Origin: Mantamonas sphyraenae
Lineage: Eukaryota; CRuMs; Mantamonadidae
Assembly (NCBI GenBank): GCA_026936335.1
Contig: JAPMXV010000009.1
Coordinates: 124,001 to 188,000, forward strand
Direction: 5' to 3'
Length of the DNA stretch: 64,000 bases
The notes below the pieces were generated by a model that saw nothing but the letters and a program-made list of their open reading frames with translations, did no database searches and was not told the origin of the DNA. Below, one piece after another: positions 34,480-45,400 of this stretch (positions are counted from its first letter, which is position 1; each line of letters starts with the position of its first letter). The translations under genes and the position numbers were made by a program.

Positions 34480-35931
34480 TCAGAACAGACACGTGTCCCT
34501 CGCCCTGGCCAACGGCACACAATCTCGAATGTTTCCATACCCTGTCAACAACTGCACCAGCCGTTCAAACCCCAATCCAAGCCCTGCGTGCGGCACAGAC
34601 CCATACCGCCGCAGATCCAGATACCATTGCATCTCTGCAGCCAACTTGGGGCCCATACGAGCCTCCAACCACTCCAAACGTTCCTCCCTGGCACTCCCTC
34701 CGGCCAACTCGCCAATGGACGGCACCAACAGATCCATCGACGCCACCGTTGCATCCTTTGGCTCCTGCCCAGGCACCCACCCGTCCCCATCCACATTCAT
34801 GCGCATGTAAAAGGGCTTGATGGCACTTGGATAATCATACACAATCACAGGCACGCCGTCTGTGTGCACCTCGCAAAGGTACCTCTCGTGTTCGCTTTGC
34901 AAATCCATACCCCAGGACACAGGCACTTCAAACACAGGCACATTGGGTCCCTGCAACACTTCAATTGCCTCTGTGTAACTCATGCGAGCAAACTCCACAC
35001 TTGCCAGCCGTTGGAGACGTTGCCCCAACCCCTCGTGGCCCTGCTGTTCAAACAGAGCCACATCCGACGCATTGTGTTCGCTTACATGGGCCACCACGTC
35101 ACGTACCATGCCCTCTGTCAGGTCCATGACGTCGTCCAGGTCTGCAAACGCCATTTCGGGCTCAAGCATGCTAAACTCTGCCAGATGCCTGCTTGTGTTG
35201 CTGTTCTCCGCACGAAACGTGGGTCCAAACGTGTACACACTGCTCATCCCACACGCATACATCTCTGCCTGCAACTGGCCCGACACCGTCAGGTACGTCG
35301 CGGCGTTGCCAAAGAAATCCTGACTCGGACCCACAGCCTCGCGTACCCGCCCTTCCCTCTCCCTCTCCATCCACTCTGCCTCAATACGAAACATCTCACC
35401 GGCACCCTCGCAATCACTGCTCGTCACCACCGGCGTGTGAACCTGTACAAAGCCACCCTGGTGCAGGTACGCGTGCAAACGCTGCGCTGCCGACGAGCGC
35501 ACCCTGATCATGGCTGCGTGCGCCAAACTACGCGGACGCAAATGACCAATGGAGCGCAGAAACTCGTTGGTGTGCTTCTTGGCCTGCAACGGATATGATT
35601 CCACGTCGCATGCACCCACCACCTGCATCTCTTGCTCCGGATGAACCTCCCACGCTTGCTTTCCGCCCTGGCTTGCCACCAGCTTGCCCTCCAGACTCAC
35701 ACAGGCGCCCAACGTGGCCTCTTGAGGCAGCAGCGCCAACCCGTCCTTGCCAAAGAACACCACCTGCACCGACTCGGCCGTGCTGCCGTCGTTTACCTGC
35801 ACAAACGCAATCTTTTTCTGCCGCCGCACACTACGGATCCATCCCTTTACTTGCACCGTTTCGTCCGCCCCTCCCTTTGCCAACACCTCTCGGATACTGC
35901 GGTACTGCGTGCGGCTCCCTCGTCGAAACAT
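34480..35931 (-). CDS. NARS2: Asparaginyl-tRNA synthetase, bacterial/mitochondrial type
   Basis: Class II aminoacyl-tRNA synthetase that charges tRNA-Asn. Single exon, 483 residues, close to bacterial AsnS. The OB-fold anticodon-binding domain is visible (VKGWIRSVRRQKKIAFVQVN). Motif 2 is FRAENSNTSRHLAEFSMLEP and motif 3 includes LGLGFERLVQLLTGYGNIRD. The first residues (MFRRGSRTQYRSIREVLAK) are basic and lack acidic residues, which suits a mitochondrial targeting peptide; the organellar location is inference. No cytosolic counterpart is in the window. Confidence 0.93.
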   Translation of the reverse strand: MFRRGSRTQYRSIREVLAKGGADETVQVKGWIRSVRRQKKIAFVQVNDGSTAESVQVVFFGKDGLALLPQEATLGACVSLEGKLVASQGGKQAWEVHPEQEMQVVGACDVESYPLQAKKHTNEFLRSIGHLRPRSLAHAAMIRVRSSAAQRLHAYLHQGGFVQVHTPVVTSSDCEGAGEMFRIEAEWMEREREGRVREAVGPSQDFFGNAATYLTVSGQLQAEMYACGMSSVYTFGPTFRAENSNTSRHLAEFSMLEPEMAFADLDDVMDLTEGMVRDVVAHVSEHNASDVALFEQQGHEGLGQRLQRLASVEFARMSYTEAIEVLQGPNVPVFEVPVSWGMDLQSEHERYLCEVHTDGVPVIVYDYPSAIKPFYMRMNVDGDGWVPGQEPKDATVASMDLLVPSIGELAGGSAREERLEWLEARMGPKLAAEMQWYLDLRRYGSVPHAGLGLGFERLVQLLTGYGNIRDCVPLARARDTCLF

Positions 35932-35985
35932 GTTGCTGCTGCTCTTGTCGTGTTTTGCACTGTGTGCGTTGGAGCAGCTGGAGCA

Positions 35986-37121
35986 TCATCCACTCTTTTC
36001 CTGCAGACGCTTGTCCACCACATCCTGTGCAATGTCATCCAAATCCACAGCCTGGATCTCTGCGGTGTACGGCTCGAAAAACTCCACGATGGAGCCACGC
36101 AGGGTGGTCACACGGCCCTTGCGCATGGCACGCACGTTTTCACCCACCCAGGACACAAAGAGGAATTTCACGGTGTTGGACATCCCATCCACCAGGTGGT
36201 TCTGTCGCAGAAAGGCGTACTGGATCTCGTTGGGGTCAAACGCGCTTTGCAGCTCCTCCAGCCCTCCAGACCCACTTGCCTCAAACCGCACACTCTTGTT
36301 GTCGTTGTTCACCGTGTACAGGGCCCAGTTGGTGTCGCTGCTGTCGCTTCGCACATCTGCCAAGGCCTCCGGGTTCTCAAACATCGTGTCCTGGTTCTCC
36401 GTGGGCACCAGCCCCACAGGCTTGCTGTTGCTGCTGCTGTTGCTGCTGCTGCTGTTCCCTCCACTGCTTCCACTTCCACTGCTGCTCACTTCTGCCTTGC
36501 CTTCCGGCCAGCGGTTGATCTCGCGCACCTTGGATCCCGACGAGTCCTGCACTTTGCCAAAGATCACCTCCCGGTCGATGTCTGCCACGTCGCTGTAGAA
36601 CACCTCCACGCTGTACGTGCCAATAAACGCAGTCACTGCCGCCTTGTTCGTTGCCGTCGACGCCTTGCGCATGGCACCCACGTCGTCGCCAAAAAAGGTC
36701 AGGTCTGCGACAACGGAAAAACGAGCGTCAGAGGGAAATCCCACACTTTTCCCCGGGTGCCCCCCTACTTTCCCCAAACCCCTCCTCTCGTCAACTCACA
36801 TGCATACCGCGTGGTCTTGATGTCGTCGACAATGTCCAGGAAGCGAATCAACCCGTAGGCAATGTCGCTGTTGGTCAGCTTTGTCTTCAACTCGTCCACG
36901 CCTCCGTCCCCACTGCCCATCAAGACCAGATCGCTGGTGCTGCTCTGGTCTGCATACCCAAACAACACCCAATCCGCAGCATCGTCGTCGCTACGCACTG
37001 CCTCCAACGCCGCCGTCGCCTTGACCCCATCCACCAGAAAGATGTCACCGCCCTGCGACGGGATCTTGATCACCGAGTCGCCCGTGCGGTCGGCCATGGA
37101 GAATCGCAACTTTTCGCTCAT
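35986..37121 (-). CDS. Tandem ADF-H (coactosin-like) actin-binding protein
   Basis: Two exons, 37121-36800 and 36704-35986, give 346 residues. There are two coactosin/ADF-H folds. The first, about residues 1-140, ends with the coactosin pattern YGLIRFLDIVDDIKTTRYAY followed by AAVTAFIG. The second, about 200-335, has YAFLRQNHLVDG and VKFLFVSWVGENV. A Ser/Asn-rich linker separates them. Coactosin binds F-actin and protects it from capping, and twinfilin is another two-ADF-H protein, but the motifs here look coactosin-like in both halves. The donor GTGAGT splits the Tyr codon. An AAC repeat lies in the 5' UTR just before the ATG. Confidence 0.8.
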
Positions 37122-37132
37122 TGGTCCTTCTT

Positions 37133-37133
37133 G

Positions 37134-37166
<33 letters not shown>
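37133..37166. repeat. (GTT)n microsatellite in shared 5' flank
   Basis: About eleven GTT units lie just upstream of the coactosin-like ATG (AAC repeats in its 5' UTR) and about 65 bp upstream of the divergent acyltransferase start. Confidence 0.9.
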
Positions 37167-37229
37167 GGCAAATTGGAAAAGAATGGGTGCGCCAGCGTCC
37201 CCCACCAATTCCCCCCATCCCACTCTCAC

Positions 37230-38684
37230 ATGCCTGCCCGCCTGCGTAAACGAGGCTCACGGGTCGACGACGACGCATCATCCAAGGTCTCCACCAAGGA
37301 CGACGATTCGTCCTCGGTGGCATCCTCACACGCGTCGCGACCTGTGTCGCAGCCGGAAGAAGTGTTGCCCTCCACCACCGCGGGTTCCGTGCCGCAGACC
37401 ACCAACACGCCGTACACATTGAACCTGTTTGAGGCTCGCCCGTCCTTCTTTGATGCCCAGGGCGACAGTGCGTTGCAGCGTTCCGAGTTCTACGGCTTCT
37501 ACAACCTGCTGCTGCTGGTCGGAGGGATGTTCCTGCTTGGCGCAGGCGTGCGCAACTGGGTCAACACGGGAGTGCCCATGGACATGGATCTGCTGCACCA
37601 ACTGTTGTCCCGTGCGGATCTGGGTCTCCTCTACGGCTGCCTGTGGGTGTACTCTGCAGTGGCATGGTTGATCCAAGTCGCAGCCCACACCTGGTCGCTG
37701 CCAGACTCCCTCGTGGCCGTCTTGCAACACGTCTCCCAACTCATCATGTTTGTGTTGGGCCTCTCCTACACCTACTTCACAGAGATGCCCTTTGTGCAGT
37801 CGGGCTTCTTTGTCCTCAACGTCATGGTCGTGTTCATGAAGATGCACTCCTACGCCGACCGCAACAGGGATCTGCGCAAGGAATACTTGCTGGCCCAGGA
37901 GACCGGTGCCACCATGGTGAGCACTGCCACACGTTTCCAGTACGAAAACACCCAGGGCATCAACTACCCGGACAACCTGACTCTGGGCAACTACGCCTAC
38001 TTCCTCCTTGTGCCCTCCTTTGTCTATGAGATCGAGTACCCACGTACCACCCGTGTGCGTCCCACCTATCTCCTGGAAAAGGCCCTTTCTGCCCTGGGCA
38101 CCTTTACGGTCATCTACTTTGTGGGTTCGCAATTCCTGCGCCCCGAAATCGACCGCATCCCGCTGCGTGCTCCCCTCGAGAGCATTGCTGTCCTCCTCCT
38201 GCCCTTTTGCATCTTCTACTTCCTCGTCTTCTTCCTCGTCTTTGAGTGCGTGGCAAACTTCTTTGCTGAGCTCACCCGCTTTGCCGATCGCCGCTTCTAC
38301 GGTCCCTGGTGGAACTGCACCTCCTTTGACGAGTTTGCCAAGGAGTGGAACAAGCCCGTCCACGAGTTCCTCCTCCGTCACGTCTACCTCGAGACCCGCT
38401 ACAAGCTGCAGGCCTCCAAGGGCCAGGCTGTCTTTGTCACCTTTTTCTTCTCCTCCCTCCTCCATGAACTCGTCATGGCTGTCTGTTTCCGCATGGTGCG
38501 TCCCTACCTCTTTGCACTGCAGATGTTCCAACTGCCCCTCTATGTCCTCAGCGGAAAGCTGCGTGGCACACGCCAGGGCAACTTTTTCTTTTGGACAAGC
38601 CTCATGCTTGGCTTCCCACTCCTCGCCACTCTGTACACAATGGATTGGAAGGGTGTGCCCATTTGGCGCACATGGGGATGGTGA
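37230..38684 (+). CDS. Sterol/diacylglycerol O-acyltransferase (MBOAT, SOAT/DGAT1 type)
   Basis: ER-membrane acyltransferase of the SOAT/DGAT1 branch of MBOATs, making sterol esters or triacylglycerol from acyl-CoA. Single exon, 484 residues. A charged Ser-rich cytosolic N-terminus is followed by about eight or nine hydrophobic segments. The block EIEYPRTTRVRPTYLL resembles SOAT. The family's FYxDWWN motif appears as FYGPWWN (near 356) within RFADRRFYGPWWNCTS, followed by EWNKPVHEFLLRH. The catalytic His lies in SSLLHELVMAV (near 412). The usual Asp of FYxDWWN is replaced by Pro, which is unusual. Substrate class (sterol or diacylglycerol) cannot be decided; PRT and the RFADR block lean to SOAT. 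Confidence 0.88.
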   Translation: MPARLRKRGSRVDDDASSKVSTKDDDSSSVASSHASRPVSQPEEVLPSTTAGSVPQTTNTPYTLNLFEARPSFFDAQGDSALQRSEFYGFYNLLLLVGGMFLLGAGVRNWVNTGVPMDMDLLHQLLSRADLGLLYGCLWVYSAVAWLIQVAAHTWSLPDSLVAVLQHVSQLIMFVLGLSYTYFTEMPFVQSGFFVLNVMVVFMKMHSYADRNRDLRKEYLLAQETGATMVSTATRFQYENTQGINYPDNLTLGNYAYFLLVPSFVYEIEYPRTTRVRPTYLLEKALSALGTFTVIYFVGSQFLRPEIDRIPLRAPLESIAVLLLPFCIFYFLVFFLVFECVANFFAELTRFADRRFYGPWWNCTSFDEFAKEWNKPVHEFLLRHVYLETRYKLQASKGQAVFVTFFFSSLLHELVMAVCFRMVRPYLFALQMFQLPLYVLSGKLRGTRQGNFFFWTSLMLGFPLLATLYTMDWKGVPIWRTWGW

Positions 38685-38723
38685 GACCACACAGACACAC
38701 ACACACACTCAACACCAATTTCT

Positions 38724-40708
38724 TCATTGCCTCCAATTCCCTCGCTCTTGCTGCTGTGGATGCGCATGCTGCTGCTGATGATGCCGATTGTAGTTCCGTT
38801 GCCTCGCATGGTGTTGGCGTGGGTGCTGATTGGGCGTGTGGTTGTGGTTGTGGTTGTGGTTGTGGTTGTGGTTGTTCCGACGCTCATACGGCTGTTGCTG
38901 CTGTTGCTGCTGGTGCCCGTTGTTCCGCCTCCTGTAATCCCTGTGACCCCTGTGTTCCCTCTGCTGATACGATCCCTGCCTGCCTCCTGACCTGTACCCG
39001 TGTTGGTACCCCCGTGGTTGTTCCTTGCCACTCCATCCTCCTCCTCCTCCTCCTCCGCCTCCATCTTGACTGCTCCTCCTCCTCCCTCTCCTCGCATGCA
39101 GCTTCCCCCCCCTGCTGCCCACCCATTGTATCACCCTGTTGTTGCTCCCCGTCCATCGTCCCCATGCTCATGGTCGCCGTCCCTACCTCTGCCGTCGTGG
39201 TTGTCCCACTCAATGTCGACAGGGCGTCAATCACATCCTGATCCCTCCTCCGCGGTGTCTCTTGTACCCCGACATTCATCTCCATCATCCCCTGCACCTG
39301 CAACCCTTGTGGTTGCTGCTGCACAAACGGTGTTTGGCCACCCTGACTCCCTTGACTCCCTTCTTGACTCCCCACACTCCCCTGTCCTCCTGGTCCATAC
39401 AACCCTGGATAACCCTGGTGCACCCCCACCTCCCCCATTTCCATTCCCACTCCCATGCCCATGCCCATTCCCATGCCCATGCCCATGCCCATGCCCATGC
39501 CTCCTCCTGCCCCACTCCCCGTGCCCCTTTCCTGCTCTGTATGTACAGCCATTGTTGTTGTGGATGGAAACAACAACGATGTCTCCATCCTCTCGTCCTG
39601 TCCTCCTCCCATGTTTGTCGTCGTTGTCCTGTCCTCCGCGTCCTGCCTCTGCCACCTCTGTGGTGCCTCCACCTGATCCCACTCCTGGCCAAACATGTTG
39701 GACCCCATCATACTATCCACATCGTCCCCCTGCTCCAATCTCTCCCACACATGATTGAACTGTGCCTCAGGTGTCGCCTGTCCCTCTGACGCACACAGTG
39801 CAGACTCCAATCGCTCCCGTTTCTGCTCCTTGCGAATCAACTCCAGCGCCGCTTCATCGCTCCGCGACTTTCGCTTCCCGTTTGTCCCATCCGACGCCGA
39901 CGATCGCTGTGCACTGTGTTTGTGTGTGTGTGTGTGTGTGCGGTGTCCCATCCCAGTGTCCGCATACCATCCGTGTCAGTCTGTGCATGCCCACCTTCCG
40001 ACTGAGGAACCGTGCCCAAGCCTCTCCCAAAATTGCGCAACCCACGCACCGCTTCCGTTTGCCAGCCTTGGCCAGCTTTTCCAGGTCCAGACCCGCACAC
40101 CTGTCCTGTAAGATCTCCAGGGCACGTGCCACCGTATGTTCGGACATTCTCCTGCTGTCCTGCCATTGTTGCAACACCTTGGCATACGCCGTGGCGTTCT
40201 CCTCCGTCGTCTTGACTCCCGCACCCGCACCCGTCGTCACAATCGTCGCCACCTCACACGCTTGACTCTCCACACTCTGCAACACCTTGCTCGCTTCTCT
40301 CGACACTGCACTCTGTGTCGCCCTGTCCAACAGGTACAGCACTGCCACCGTGTTTCCGTGGCTCTTCTGCAATCCCCCCCCGCGTCCATGCCCGACGACG
40401 TGAGCGCCATTTCACTCGTTCTCACCCTTCCTGGCTGGGTATCCATCCCCAACCCCCCCTCTTCCCCTCCCCCTTCCCCACCCACCCCTCGCAACATAGC
40501 TCATCCAACCCCCCCATCCCTTGCTTTCCCTTTCATTCCCTTCCTCGCTGTCACCTACATCTTTCAAATGCTCGATCATCATGGCCAACAAGGCGTCAAA
40601 CTTGTCCAGCCTGTGTTTGACAAACTGATTGGCTGCATCAATGGACTCCTTGCTACTCCGTAGCTGTGCAAGGATGTCTACAAACTCCTCCAATTCCCCA
40701 GCCTCCAT
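38724..40708 (-). CDS. CID-like domain protein with low-complexity RNA-binding-type tail
   Basis: Proposed exons 40708-40559, 40366-40050, 39913-39187 and 39101-38724 give about 523 residues. The N-terminus resembles the CTD-interacting domain of RPRD/SCAF/Pcf11 proteins, which bind RNA polymerase II tails: FVDILAQLRSSKESIDAANQ, then NTVAVLYLLDRATQSAV and YAKVLQQWQDSRRMSEHTV. A long low-complexity part follows with an (MG)n run, a Gln/Gly-rich stretch, and finally RGYQHGYRSGGRQG and (NH)n repeats. The last junction is uncertain. Without it, the frame ends at 38884; an 85 nt intron (donor AG|GTAGGG) restores the Arg/Gln/Asn-rich tail. A role in transcription termination or 3' processing is inferred from the CID only. 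Confidence 0.65.
38837..38876. repeat. (GGTTGT)n hexamer array
   Basis: Six to seven GGTTGT units encode the alternating Asn-His run in the tail of the CID-domain protein on the minus strand. Confidence 0.85.
39452..39500. repeat. (CCCATG)n hexamer array
   Basis: A run of CCCATG/CCCATT hexamers encodes the alternating Met-Gly stretch of the CID-domain protein on the minus strand. Confidence 0.9.
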
Positions 40709-40766
40709 GTGTGCAGCCTCGTCTCGACGTGTTGCTTGAGCCACCGCGCGGGGCAAAACCCAAGAA
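40709..40766. promoter_or_regulatory. Shared 5' flank of the CID-domain and PIAS-type genes
   Basis: Only 58 bp lie between the two divergent start codons. No named promoter element is visible. Confidence 0.35.
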
Positions 40767-42368
40767 ATGTCCAGCACCAACCCACTGCGTGCTGCACTCT
40801 CCTCACGTATCCAGGCACGTGGACAGCACACTCCACACAAGTCCTTTACATTCGATGCCTCCCTGAGCCAGGAGTTGTGTGACGAGCTGGGACTGCAGTG
40901 TAGCAGCAGCAGCAGGAGCAGCAGCAGCAGCAGCAGTGGGAGGGAGGTCAAGCCCAGCGACTGGTCCTCAGGCACCTTTCTCCACACCCTCACCAACAAA
41001 CAGTTGTGTGGCGTCATGGCATTCATTGCACGCAAACAGGTGCGTGATCACAGACGCACGGGCACCAAGAAGGAACTCGTGGCACGCATCCTCCTTCTCA
41101 CAGGCTCCCCCTCCTCCTCGTCCTCCTCCTCGTCCTCCTCCTCGTCCTCCTCCTCGTCTTTGTCCAGCAACAACAACAACAACAGTGCCAGTCCACCCTC
41201 ACATGGACTCAGTCATCCGAGGGACAGTCTTAGGGCACGCTTGGCACACAGACTCCATACCAACAGGGATGGGAACCGGCTGGAGCTGGACAAAAAGGCA
41301 CAACGGGGCGCCACCAGTGAAGCCCTGGGCATTGTCATGTCTCCCTTTGTCACCATCCATCGCAGAGAGGCCCACATTGATGCCACACCGTATGACAGAG
41401 ACAAGCAGATGCGCAAGAGGGAACTCAAGGCAGTGGTCCACTCCGCTGCCTTTGTCTCCACCCAAGATCCCTTCTACTGTGTCCAACAGCACCTGAAAAC
41501 CATCCCATTGCTTCCCGCACGCATCCACGACGGCGTCACTCGTGCTTCTTGTTCCCTCATTGTCGACCAGCACCTTGTGGACACCATCCAGGCCGACGGG
41601 CGTCATCGCGTCCACCTGCGTCTGTACAATCGCCATGAGTCACGCGATGACGTGTGGCTGCCCCAACACTCCCTCGAAATCAACCACAAGCGTGTTGACA
41701 TGAAGGGGCGTCGCGTACGCTTGTTTGGTGGCCCTTCCTCATGGCTACCCAGACCCCTCGATGTCACAGACTTGCTCATGCTGGGAAGCAACAGCGTGCA
41801 TCTAGACAATCATGCCGACATCACCGGGGTTGTGGACGTGCAACTTGTCCATGTGCAACACACACAACATGTCGTCGAAGCTCTCTGGGCACACGCACCC
41901 TCGGCGTCCACACACACGCCAGATGTTGGCGACGTACAGCTCTCCTCACTCTCTCTCGAATGCCCCCTGTCCATGGAACGCATCGCCCTCCCTGTACGTG
42001 GCGCACACTGCCAGCACACTCAGTGCGTCGATCTCGCCGCCTTTGTCACACACGCCCACCACGCCCAGCAGTGGTCCTGTCCCATCTGCACTCTCCCACT
42101 CCTTCCTTCACTCCTGCGCAAAGACCTCTCCCTCGTCGCCGTCCTCGACGCCGCCCCATCCGACGCCATTCGCGTCCAGGTCGACCCCAAGGGAGACTTT
42201 GTCCAGGTGATCGAGTCCGACGACAACGACCTAGACGACGACGACGACGACGACGACGATGACCAGGGACTGCACATACAGCACACCGACGAGGCCACAT
42301 TCCTCCAGGGCCCTGGACGCACCACAGGATGGCAAGTCCCACAGCTTGATACAATCGTCGTCGAATAG
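40767..42368 (+). CDS. PIAS/Siz-type SUMO E3 ligase
   Basis: Single exon, 533 residues. A SAP-like DNA-binding segment (LTNKQLCGVMAFIARKQ; TKKELVARILLL) is followed by Ser and Asn homopolymers. A central PINIT-like region comes next (DPFYCVQQHLKTIPLLP; DDVWLPQHSLEINHKRVD). The SP-RING (MIZ) zinc finger is clear at about 395-447: LSLECPLSMERIALPVRGAH, CQHTQCVDLAAF and WSCPIC. SP-RING proteins hold Ubc9-SUMO and promote SUMO transfer, usually in the nucleus. A SUMO-interaction-like tail follows: RVQVDPKGDFVQVIESDD and a poly-Asp run. Domain order matches PIAS/Siz1. Confidence 0.9.
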   Translation: MSSTNPLRAALSSRIQARGQHTPHKSFTFDASLSQELCDELGLQCSSSSRSSSSSSSGREVKPSDWSSGTFLHTLTNKQLCGVMAFIARKQVRDHRRTGTKKELVARILLLTGSPSSSSSSSSSSSSSSSSLSSNNNNNSASPPSHGLSHPRDSLRARLAHRLHTNRDGNRLELDKKAQRGATSEALGIVMSPFVTIHRREAHIDATPYDRDKQMRKRELKAVVHSAAFVSTQDPFYCVQQHLKTIPLLPARIHDGVTRASCSLIVDQHLVDTIQADGRHRVHLRLYNRHESRDDVWLPQHSLEINHKRVDMKGRRVRLFGGPSSWLPRPLDVTDLLMLGSNSVHLDNHADITGVVDVQLVHVQHTQHVVEALWAHAPSASTHTPDVGDVQLSSLSLECPLSMERIALPVRGAHCQHTQCVDLAAFVTHAHHAQQWSCPICTLPLLPSLLRKDLSLVAVLDAAPSDAIRVQVDPKGDFVQVIESDDNDLDDDDDDDDDDQGLHIQHTDEATFLQGPGRTTGWQVPQLDTIVVE

Positions 42369-42444
42369 AACGCTCAATTTTTGATTCACGTGAAAATCAC
42401 ACCACACACACCACCGATTACATTTACATGTCAATCAAAATTCA

Positions 42445-45400
42445 TCAACTGAAAATCGGCGTCTTGCGTCGATTCTGCTCCACAATCTCATTCAGCTTTG
42501 TCAAGTCGCCGTACGCACGCATGTGCAGCGCGTTCTTCACCGCCACAAACCACCCGTCGAGGATATCCTCCTGCGCGCTCTCAGACACAACCGCGCCGCT
42601 TTCGTCCACCTGCTGCGCTCGCAAATGCACAACCTGCCCTTCGTTGTCTTCAATCTGCAGCACAGGACACGACGGCGATGCCCCCACCATGCAGCACGTG
42701 CCTACCTCGTCCAGGATAACCCGTCGGATGTCTGCCAGGTCGTCCAGGGCCATCAGTGTCCGCTGATGGCTTCCTTTCCGGTCCTCCGCCACCATCAAGC
42801 TCTCGATCGTCAGCATCAACACCGTCGATGACCAGCCCCAAAAGCCACGCATCATAAGAACCCCCACACGTCCGATCTTTGTTCCCCGCCGATTCTGACA
42901 CAGCGGACACCTGTAGATCCGCGGGTTCGGCAATGTGATGATGTCACGTTCGTCAGCCGTGTCCCGTTCACGCTCCTCTTCCTCGTCATCCTGGTCATCC
43001 TCGCCACCATCCTCGCCGTCGTCATACACGCCATCGTCCTTGTCCTTGCCATTCATCTCCATCTCGTCCTCAGCCGTCGACGTGTTGCTTACAACCGCAA
43101 ACGTGTGGTATGCACCACATGCAACCGTGAGCACGTTGCGCAGCTCCAACTGCACAGGTTCCAGACTCTCCTTGACGCTGGGGATGCCCAAGGCCCCGCG
43201 TGCGTTCAGCCCCCACACGTACAGCCTTCCCGTGTTGGACAAGGCCGCACTGTGATGGTACCCAGCAGCCACTTCGACAATATGCACCCCTTGCAGTGCA
43301 CGCACGTACGACGGCACAGACACATCAGCAGCCTTGCCCAAGCCCGTAGCACCCCACTTGCCACTCCCACACGAAAATACCTCGCCAATCTCCGTCAGCA
43401 TCAGCACATGTGAATGGCCACATGCAACTTGCACCACCTTGCGTCCGACCATCTCTGTCAACAGCTGCGGCTTGGGACAATCCATGCGGTGGCCCACGCC
43501 GAGCTTGCCAAACCGGTTTGATCCCCACGCATAGATGCTATCCGGCGAACACACTGCATATGCATGGGATGATCCGGCTCCAATACAGATGACCTGTTGC
43601 GTCAGGCTCTTCACCTGTCGAGGCACCAGCAGGTCCTCCTCTCGCTCTGCACCATCGCCATGACCCATCACATGCGTTGGCACGCCGTACCTGTCCTTGC
43701 GTGCCCCAAACGTGTACAGATTGCCACGGATGTCACACAGCATGGTAAAGTTTTCGCCACACACTGCCTGTGTGATCACCTTGTGGATTTCCACACGCCG
43801 AGGCAGCGTCTGGTCGTTGGGCACACCCATGCCCAGCTCGCCATGCAGACCCGACCCCCATGCATACACCTCCCCCTTGTCCGTAATCGCATAGCTGTGC
43901 GTATACCCGGTGGCCACCTGTACGACTCGAGTCCCTGCAAAGCAGCGTACCTTTGTCAATGACGTCACATCCGACGACGATCCCACCCCACACTGACCAA
44001 AGTTGTTGCTTCCGATGGCATACACACCACCACTGGCTGATAGAAACAGCGTGTGATTGCCCTTGGCGCTGATCTGCACCACATCCATCCCACTCGGCAG
44101 ATCCACAAGTTCGACGGGCGAAAACGCATTGCTCTCTGCCCCAATGGCGTTCCCCTGTCCCCATCCGTAGATACTCGTCGCATTCATCCTCTCCTCCTCT
44201 TCTTGGTCGTGCTCACCCGTTTCATCCATCGATGCACCAAAGAGCATCTCGGACTGGCTTTCCTCCACAGACAACGTATACCCGGCGGCCACTGCTGCTG
44301 CTGCTGTGCTGCTTCCCCCCACACCACTCTTGCCTCCTGTGGAATGACTGTCCCTCGAGTCGATGCTGTCCGCACGTGCCATTCGCTGACGGCTGCTGTG
44401 TTCACGCAGAGCATGTGCACTCAGCTTGCCACTCGATCGACTGATCGACAACGACGCCGTGTGCATACTTCCCGAAGACGACGACAAAGACGTGGCCGTG
44501 GTCGTCGTCTTGGGCTGCTTGGGAGGCCGTGTGGCTAGCACCACCGTGTGGTCAGAGCCGCAGACCACACGCAGAATGTGCTGTGCCGGAATGGAGATCT
44601 CACGCGGGTACCGTGCGTTGGCTTGGTCACCACATCCCATCTTGCCGTATGCGCCTGCACCCATGCCATACACGCGATTGTCTGCACACAGAAACATCGT
44701 GCAATCCAGACTGGAGCTCATCTGTTGCACATCCTGCAGCGGCAGAAACAGCGAGCAGGACCAGTCGTCGCGTTGCATTTGGTGCACTTTGCCATCGTTT
44801 GACAACACAAACATGTGGTTGGTGCCCATGGTCACCGCCACCACTTCTGCCCCGTGAGTCCATGGCAGCTGCTTCGCCTTGCTGTACATCCCTCCCTTGC
44901 GCACCCACAGTTCACCCTCTTGTGTGACCACAACCACGTCGTTGGATGCCAAAGACATGTGCATGCTACGCACCCCTTTGCCTGCCAACTCGCTCACCTC
45001 CTCCGGCACACTCTTTTCCTTGCCCTGTCCCCACGCCCACAGCCTTCCTTCCTCATCCAATGCATACGTGTGCGTCTTACCACACACGATGTCCACCATG
45101 CGCTTGTCTGCCACAGAATCCAACAGACACGGGCTCGACCGCGCTTCGCGATCACCCAGTCCCAGTTCCCCGTTCAGATTGTATCCCACACTGAACACGT
45201 GTCCCTCATTGTCCAATGCCATCAGAAACAAATCCCCTGCTGCAATCTTTTGAATGTTCTGCAGCCCCTGGATGGCCACCGGCGTGCGCTGATCGTACGT
45301 GTTGCCCTGGCCCAGCCGTCCATGTTGGCCATCTCCTGTTGCATACACATGGCCATTGCGAGTGAGCAGAAACGTGGTGTCTCGTCCACATGCAATGTCC

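Noticed and set aside
40412-41035. Minus-strand frame of 207 codons opposite the PIAS start as a separate gene
   Set aside because: Only its last part (from the ATG at 40708) is the real first exon of the CID-domain gene; the rest is antisense to the PIAS-type gene.
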